Shown: positions 13,443 through 16,703 of the stretch, piece by piece
Position numbering within the stretch: the first letter of the stretch is position 1
Layout of the letters: each line of letters starts with the position of its first letter
From: Desulfuromonadaceae bacterium
GTDB lineage: Bacteria > Desulfobacterota > Desulfuromonadia > Geobacterales > Pseudopelobacteraceae
Length of the DNA stretch: 16,703 nt
Direction: 5' to 3'
Assembly (NCBI GenBank): GCA_028686145.1
Contig: JAQUCQ010000031.1
Coordinates: 1-16,703 of the forward strand
Notes under the pieces: model-generated
Seen by the model: the letters and a program-made list of their open reading frames with translations, nothing else
Databases searched by the model: none
Told to the model about the DNA's origin: nothing
Position numbers and translations under genes: made by a program

Positions 13443-14951
13443 ATGGAAATCAGAGCCGAAGAGATCAGCGAGATAATCAAAAAACAGATCAAAGAGTATG
13501 GCAAAGAGGTTGAAGTGTCGGAGACCGGCACAATTATCTCCATCGGTGACGGTATTGCCCGTATTCATGGCCTGGCTGGCGCCATGGCCGGTGAGCTGCT
13601 TGAGTTCCCCGGTGGTGTTACCGGCATGGTTCTCAACCTGGAAGAAGATAATGTTGGCGCTGCCATTCTTGGAGAATTCTCCGAGATCAAGGAAGGCGAC
13701 ACAGTCAAGCGTACCGGCCGCATTACCGAGGTACCAGTTGGCGATGCATTGATTGGTCGTGTTGTTAACGCCATTGGTCAGCCGATCGATGGTAAAGGCG
13801 CCATCAACACAAGCAGCTTCAGCAAGGTTGAGATCAAGGCCCCCGGAATTGTTGACCGAAAATCGGTTCATCAGCCAATGGCTACAGGCCTCAAGGCTAT
13901 TGACTCGATGGTACCAATCGGGCGTGGCCAGCGCGAACTGATCATCGGCGACCGCCAGACCGGTAAGACAGCTGTTGCAATCGACACGATCATAAACCAA
14001 AAAGGTGGCGATGTTGTCTGCATCTATGTCGCCATTGGCCAGAAGCGTTCTACTGTTGCCCAGGTTGTTTCCAAGCTGACTGAGCACGGTGCTATGGATT
14101 ATACGATCGTTGTTGCTGCAACCGCTTCCGAGTCTGCACCGCTCCAGTTTATCGCTCCTTACACCGGAGTAACAATGGGTGAGTTCTTCCGTGATTCCGG
14201 CAAGCATGCCCTGATCATCTATGACGATCTTTCCAAGCAAGCTGTTGCCTATCGTCAGCTTTCCCTGTTGCTCCGTCGTCCTCCTGGACGTGAAGCATAT
14301 CCGGGTGACGTATTCTATCTCCATAGTCGTCTTCTGGAGCGTGCTTGCAAGCTGTCTGATGCCCGCGGCGCTGGGTCTCTGACCGCTCTGCCGATTATCG
14401 AGACACAGGCTGGCGACGTTTCAGCATATATTCCGACCAATGTTATCTCCATCACCGACGGCCAGATCTATCTGGAATCCGACCTGTTCTTCTCGGGCGT
14501 GCGTCCGGCAATTAACGTCGGCCTCTCGGTTTCTCGCGTCGGTGGTTCAGCACAGACTAAATCAATGAAGCAGGTTGCCGGTACACTGCGCCTAGACTTG
14601 GCTCAGTACCGTGAGATGGCTGCCTTCGCCCAATTTGGTTCCGATCTGGACAAGGCGACTCAGATGCAGTTGGAGCGTGGTGTACGTTTGGTTGAAATTC
14701 TCAAACAGCCACAGTACCGTCCGATCCCCAATGAGAAACAGGTACTTGTTATTTTTGCAGCAAATAACGGCTTCCTGGATGAATACCCTGTTGCTGCTCT
14801 TAGAAAATATGAAACCGAACTCTATGCCTTTTTTGATAACCGTCAGGCTGAGTTGCTCGCTGAACTCCGCGACAAGAAAGCCATTGATGACGATATGAAG
14901 GGTCGCATTGTAGCTGCCCTGGGGCAGTTGAAGAAGGAATTTACCGCGTAA
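13443..14951 (+). CDS. atpA: ATP synthase F1 subunit alpha
   Basis: This is the non-catalytic nucleotide-binding subunit of the F1 hexamer (502 residues, the usual length). Walker A GDRQTGKT is at 169-176. The ATP-synthase alpha/beta signature PAINVGLSVS is at 355-364, with the arginine finger Arg365 just after it (equivalent to the arginine that completes the catalytic site on beta). The N-terminal crown domain (about 25-95) and the C-terminal helical domain are complete. AGGAG (13433-13437) overlaps the delta stop codon and lies 5 nt before the ATG, favouring coupled translation. Confidence 0.97.
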   Translation: MEIRAEEISEIIKKQIKEYGKEVEVSETGTIISIGDGIARIHGLAGAMAGELLEFPGGVTGMVLNLEEDNVGAAILGEFSEIKEGDTVKRTGRITEVPVGDALIGRVVNAIGQPIDGKGAINTSSFSKVEIKAPGIVDRKSVHQPMATGLKAIDSMVPIGRGQRELIIGDRQTGKTAVAIDTIINQKGGDVVCIYVAIGQKRSTVAQVVSKLTEHGAMDYTIVVAATASESAPLQFIAPYTGVTMGEFFRDSGKHALIIYDDLSKQAVAYRQLSLLLRRPPGREAYPGDVFYLHSRLLERACKLSDARGAGSLTALPIIETQAGDVSAYIPTNVISITDGQIYLESDLFFSGVRPAINVGLSVSRVGGSAQTKSMKQVAGTLRLDLAQYREMAAFAQFGSDLDKATQMQLERGVRLVEILKQPQYRPIPNEKQVLVIFAANNGFLDEYPVAALRKYETELYAFFDNRQAELLAELRDKKAIDDDMKGRIVAALGQLKKEFTA

Positions 14952-14969
14952 ACAAGGACGGTTTGAGAT

Positions 14970-15836
14970 ATGGCAAGCCTTAAAAGCATTAAAAAACGGA
15001 TTGTTTCCGTAAAGAATACTCGCCAGATCACCAAGGCCATGAAAATGGTTTCGGCGGCAAAGCTCCGTCGTGCCCAAGAAAACGTTGTGGCAGCCCGCCC
15101 GTACGCCAAAAAGCTTGGTGAAGTACTGCAGTCACTGGCTGCAAACCTGGAAGGGGATGTTCATCCGCTCCTTGAAAAGCGTGATGCCAAGAAGCTGCTT
15201 CTGATTGTGCTGACGTCAGATCGTGGCCTGTGCGGTGGTTTCAACACCAACCTCTGCAAGGCAGCTGATCGTTACATCAAGGAAAGATCTGATTCTTACG
15301 AGCAGATCAGTGTTATGACAATTGGTCGTAAAGGGTATGAGTTCCTTAAAAGCCGTTATACGATCTATAAAAACTTTTCCAATGTTCTGGCAAAACCTAA
15401 TTATCAATCTGCGGCGACGATGGGACAGGAAGTAATCGATGGTTTTCTGGCAGGAGATTATGACCAGGTTGAACTTCTCTTCAATTCTTTCCGTACTGTC
15501 ATGACTCAGGATATAACCTTCCGGCAGATGTTGCCGGTTGTCCCGGAAGAATTGAATGTTTCCGATGAAACTCCTGTTGAGTTTATCTACGAACCTTCAG
15601 TTGATGAGCTGCTGGCGGAAATACTGCCGAAAAATATTGAGGTGCAGCTCTTCACGGCAATGCTTGAAACAGTAGCCGGCGAACATGGTGCCCGTATGAC
15701 GGCAATGGATAGTGCATCTAAAAATGCCAACGAAATGATCGGTAAACTGACTCTTCAGTACAACCGGGCACGTCAGGCTGCCATTACTACAGAGCTGATG
15801 GAGATAATCTCCGGCTCGGAGTCGATCAAAGGTTAA
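14970..15836 (+). CDS. atpG: ATP synthase F1 subunit gamma
   Basis: Gamma is the central rotor shaft. The 288 residues begin with the coiled-coil helix containing IKKRIVSVKNTRQITKAMKM, typical of the family, and end with the paired C-terminal helix (ASKNANEMIGKL, then ITTELMEIISG, the gamma signature). The middle Rossmann-like domain has LTSDRGLCGGFNT. The start ATG lies 18 nt after atpA, with AAGGAC about 10 nt upstream. A 127-nt gap separates it from atpD. Confidence 0.96.
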   Translation: MASLKSIKKRIVSVKNTRQITKAMKMVSAAKLRRAQENVVAARPYAKKLGEVLQSLAANLEGDVHPLLEKRDAKKLLLIVLTSDRGLCGGFNTNLCKAADRYIKERSDSYEQISVMTIGRKGYEFLKSRYTIYKNFSNVLAKPNYQSAATMGQEVIDGFLAGDYDQVELLFNSFRTVMTQDITFRQMLPVVPEELNVSDETPVEFIYEPSVDELLAEILPKNIEVQLFTAMLETVAGEHGARMTAMDSASKNANEMIGKLTLQYNRARQAAITTELMEIISGSESIKG

Positions 15837-15963
15837 AGCCGCGATAAACTATAAGCGTGCTGAACAGCATAATTTGCAGTGAAACAACCGTAAACACTAT
15901 TAACTTGCTAAAAGTTCACGAAACACTATATGAGGCCGTAGGGCCGCAGGAGGACACCGTTCC

Positions 15964-16703
15964 ATGAGTCAGAACACAGGTAAAATTTCGCAGGTCATCG
16001 GCGCCGTTATCGACGTTGAATTTGAGCCCGGCAAACTGCCGGAGATCTACCACGCGTTGCGCGTGACAAATCCGGCCATTGATGACCGAGAAAACAATTT
16101 GGTACTGGAAGTTGCCCAGCATCTTGGTGAAAACTCCGTACGTACCATCGCCATGGACTCGACTGATGGTCTCAAGCGTGGCCAAGTCGTTATTGACACC
16201 GGCAAACAGATCTGCGCACCGGTTGGCGCTAAAACCCTTGGACGTATCATGAATGTCATCGGCGAGCCTGTGGATGAGATGGGACCGATCGGCAATGAAA
16301 AAGAATATGCCATTCACCGTGAGGCACCTTCTTTTGAGAACCAATCTACTAAAGTAGAAGCCTTTACAACCGGCATCAAGGTTGTTGACCTGCTTGCACC
16401 ATATGCTCGAGGCGGTAAAATCGGTTTGTTCGGTGGTGCCGGGGTTGGTAAGACAGTTCTGATTATGGAACTTATCAATAACATTGCCAAGCAGCATGGC
16501 GGTTATTCTGTCTTTGCCGGGGTTGGTGAACGTACCCGTGAAGGAAACGACCTCTGGATGGAAATGAAAGAGTCCGGAGTTCTTGATAAAGCCGCTCTTG
16601 TCTACGGCCAGATGAACGAACCTCCTGGGGCTCGTGCCCGCGTTGCTCTGACCGCGCTTTCCGTTGCAGAATACTTCCGTGATGAAGAGGGGCAGGACGT
16701 TCT
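15964..16703 (+). CDS. atpD: ATP synthase F1 subunit beta, 3' end cut by window
   Basis: This is the catalytic subunit. The first 246 codons are present and the gene runs off the end without a stop. Visible motifs are the beta-barrel start GKISQVIGAVIDVEF, Walker A GGAGVGKT at 157-164 and GERTREGND at 188-196, where Glu189 is the catalytic base. The Walker B aspartate lies beyond the edge. The start has a strong CAGGAGGAC 8-10 nt upstream. The downstream epsilon gene expected in such operons is not in view. Confidence 0.96.
   Translation, partial: MSQNTGKISQVIGAVIDVEFEPGKLPEIYHALRVTNPAIDDRENNLVLEVAQHLGENSVRTIAMDSTDGLKRGQVVIDTGKQICAPVGAKTLGRIMNVIGEPVDEMGPIGNEKEYAIHREAPSFENQSTKVEAFTTGIKVVDLLAPYARGGKIGLFGGAGVGKTVLIMELINNIAKQHGGYSVFAGVGERTREGNDLWMEMKESGVLDKAALVYGQMNEPPGARARVALTALSVAEYFRDEEGQDV

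Noticed and set aside
13395..14324. 309-codon open frame on the minus strand opposite atpA
   Set aside because: It lies wholly opposite the well-conserved delta/alpha genes, has no recognisable domain or ribosome site, and is explained by the base composition of the sense codons.
15911..15926. parS-like GTTCACGAAACA sequence in the atpG-atpD gap
   Set aside because: The central TG is missing and the symmetry is broken, so it is not a credible parS.

Overview
The window (about 16.7 kb, GC roughly 50%) looks like a chromosomal segment of an anaerobic, dissimilatory Geobacter-type bacterium (Geobacterales/Desulfuromonadia). The evidence is an F1Fo ATP synthase operon starting with paired b' and b genes and no a/c genes, an OmpJ-like outer-membrane channel, a propionate/methylmalonyl-CoA gene group, and parAB directly upstream of the atp genes. 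The species cannot be named from sequence alone. All genes lie on the + strand.

Region 1 (1-3672) is short-chain acyl-CoA metabolism. It holds the 3' part of a biotin-dependent carboxylase (biotin carboxylase C-domain plus biotinyl domain), the catalytic subunit of methylmalonyl-CoA mutase, and methylmalonyl-CoA epimerase. Together they fit propionyl-CoA <-> (S)-methylmalonyl-CoA <-> (R)-methylmalonyl-CoA <-> succinyl-CoA. The B12-binding mutase subunit and the carboxyltransferase are not in view.

Region 2 (3673-9706) is a cell-envelope block of four exported proteins: a lipoprotein with a FlgT-like C-terminal domain, a DcaP-like porin, an OmpJ-like porin, and a periplasmic or surface protein with a TolB-like N-domain and a putative FG-GAP/VCBS-type beta-propeller. 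Promoter-like sequences precede the lipoprotein, the OmpJ-like porin and the TolB/propeller gene. Strong terminators follow both porins and the TolB/propeller gene. The block therefore looks like neighbouring small transcription units rather than one operon.

Region 3 (9707-11550) is the chromosome-type partition pair parA-parB, overlapping by 8 nt, behind a good sigma70-like promoter. No parS site was found.

Region 4 (11551-16703) starts with a 311-nt AT-rich gap containing two possible promoters. The tightly packed atp operon follows: b', b, delta, alpha, gamma, and beta cut by the window edge.

I see no clearly undescribed system. The best candidates for a second look are the envelope block with split FlgT-like modules, the long regulatory region of the OmpJ-like gene with a tandem direct repeat over its promoter, and the unusual linker and tail of the biotin carboxylase. 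No tRNA, rRNA, CRISPR array, insertion sequence or transposase gene was seen.
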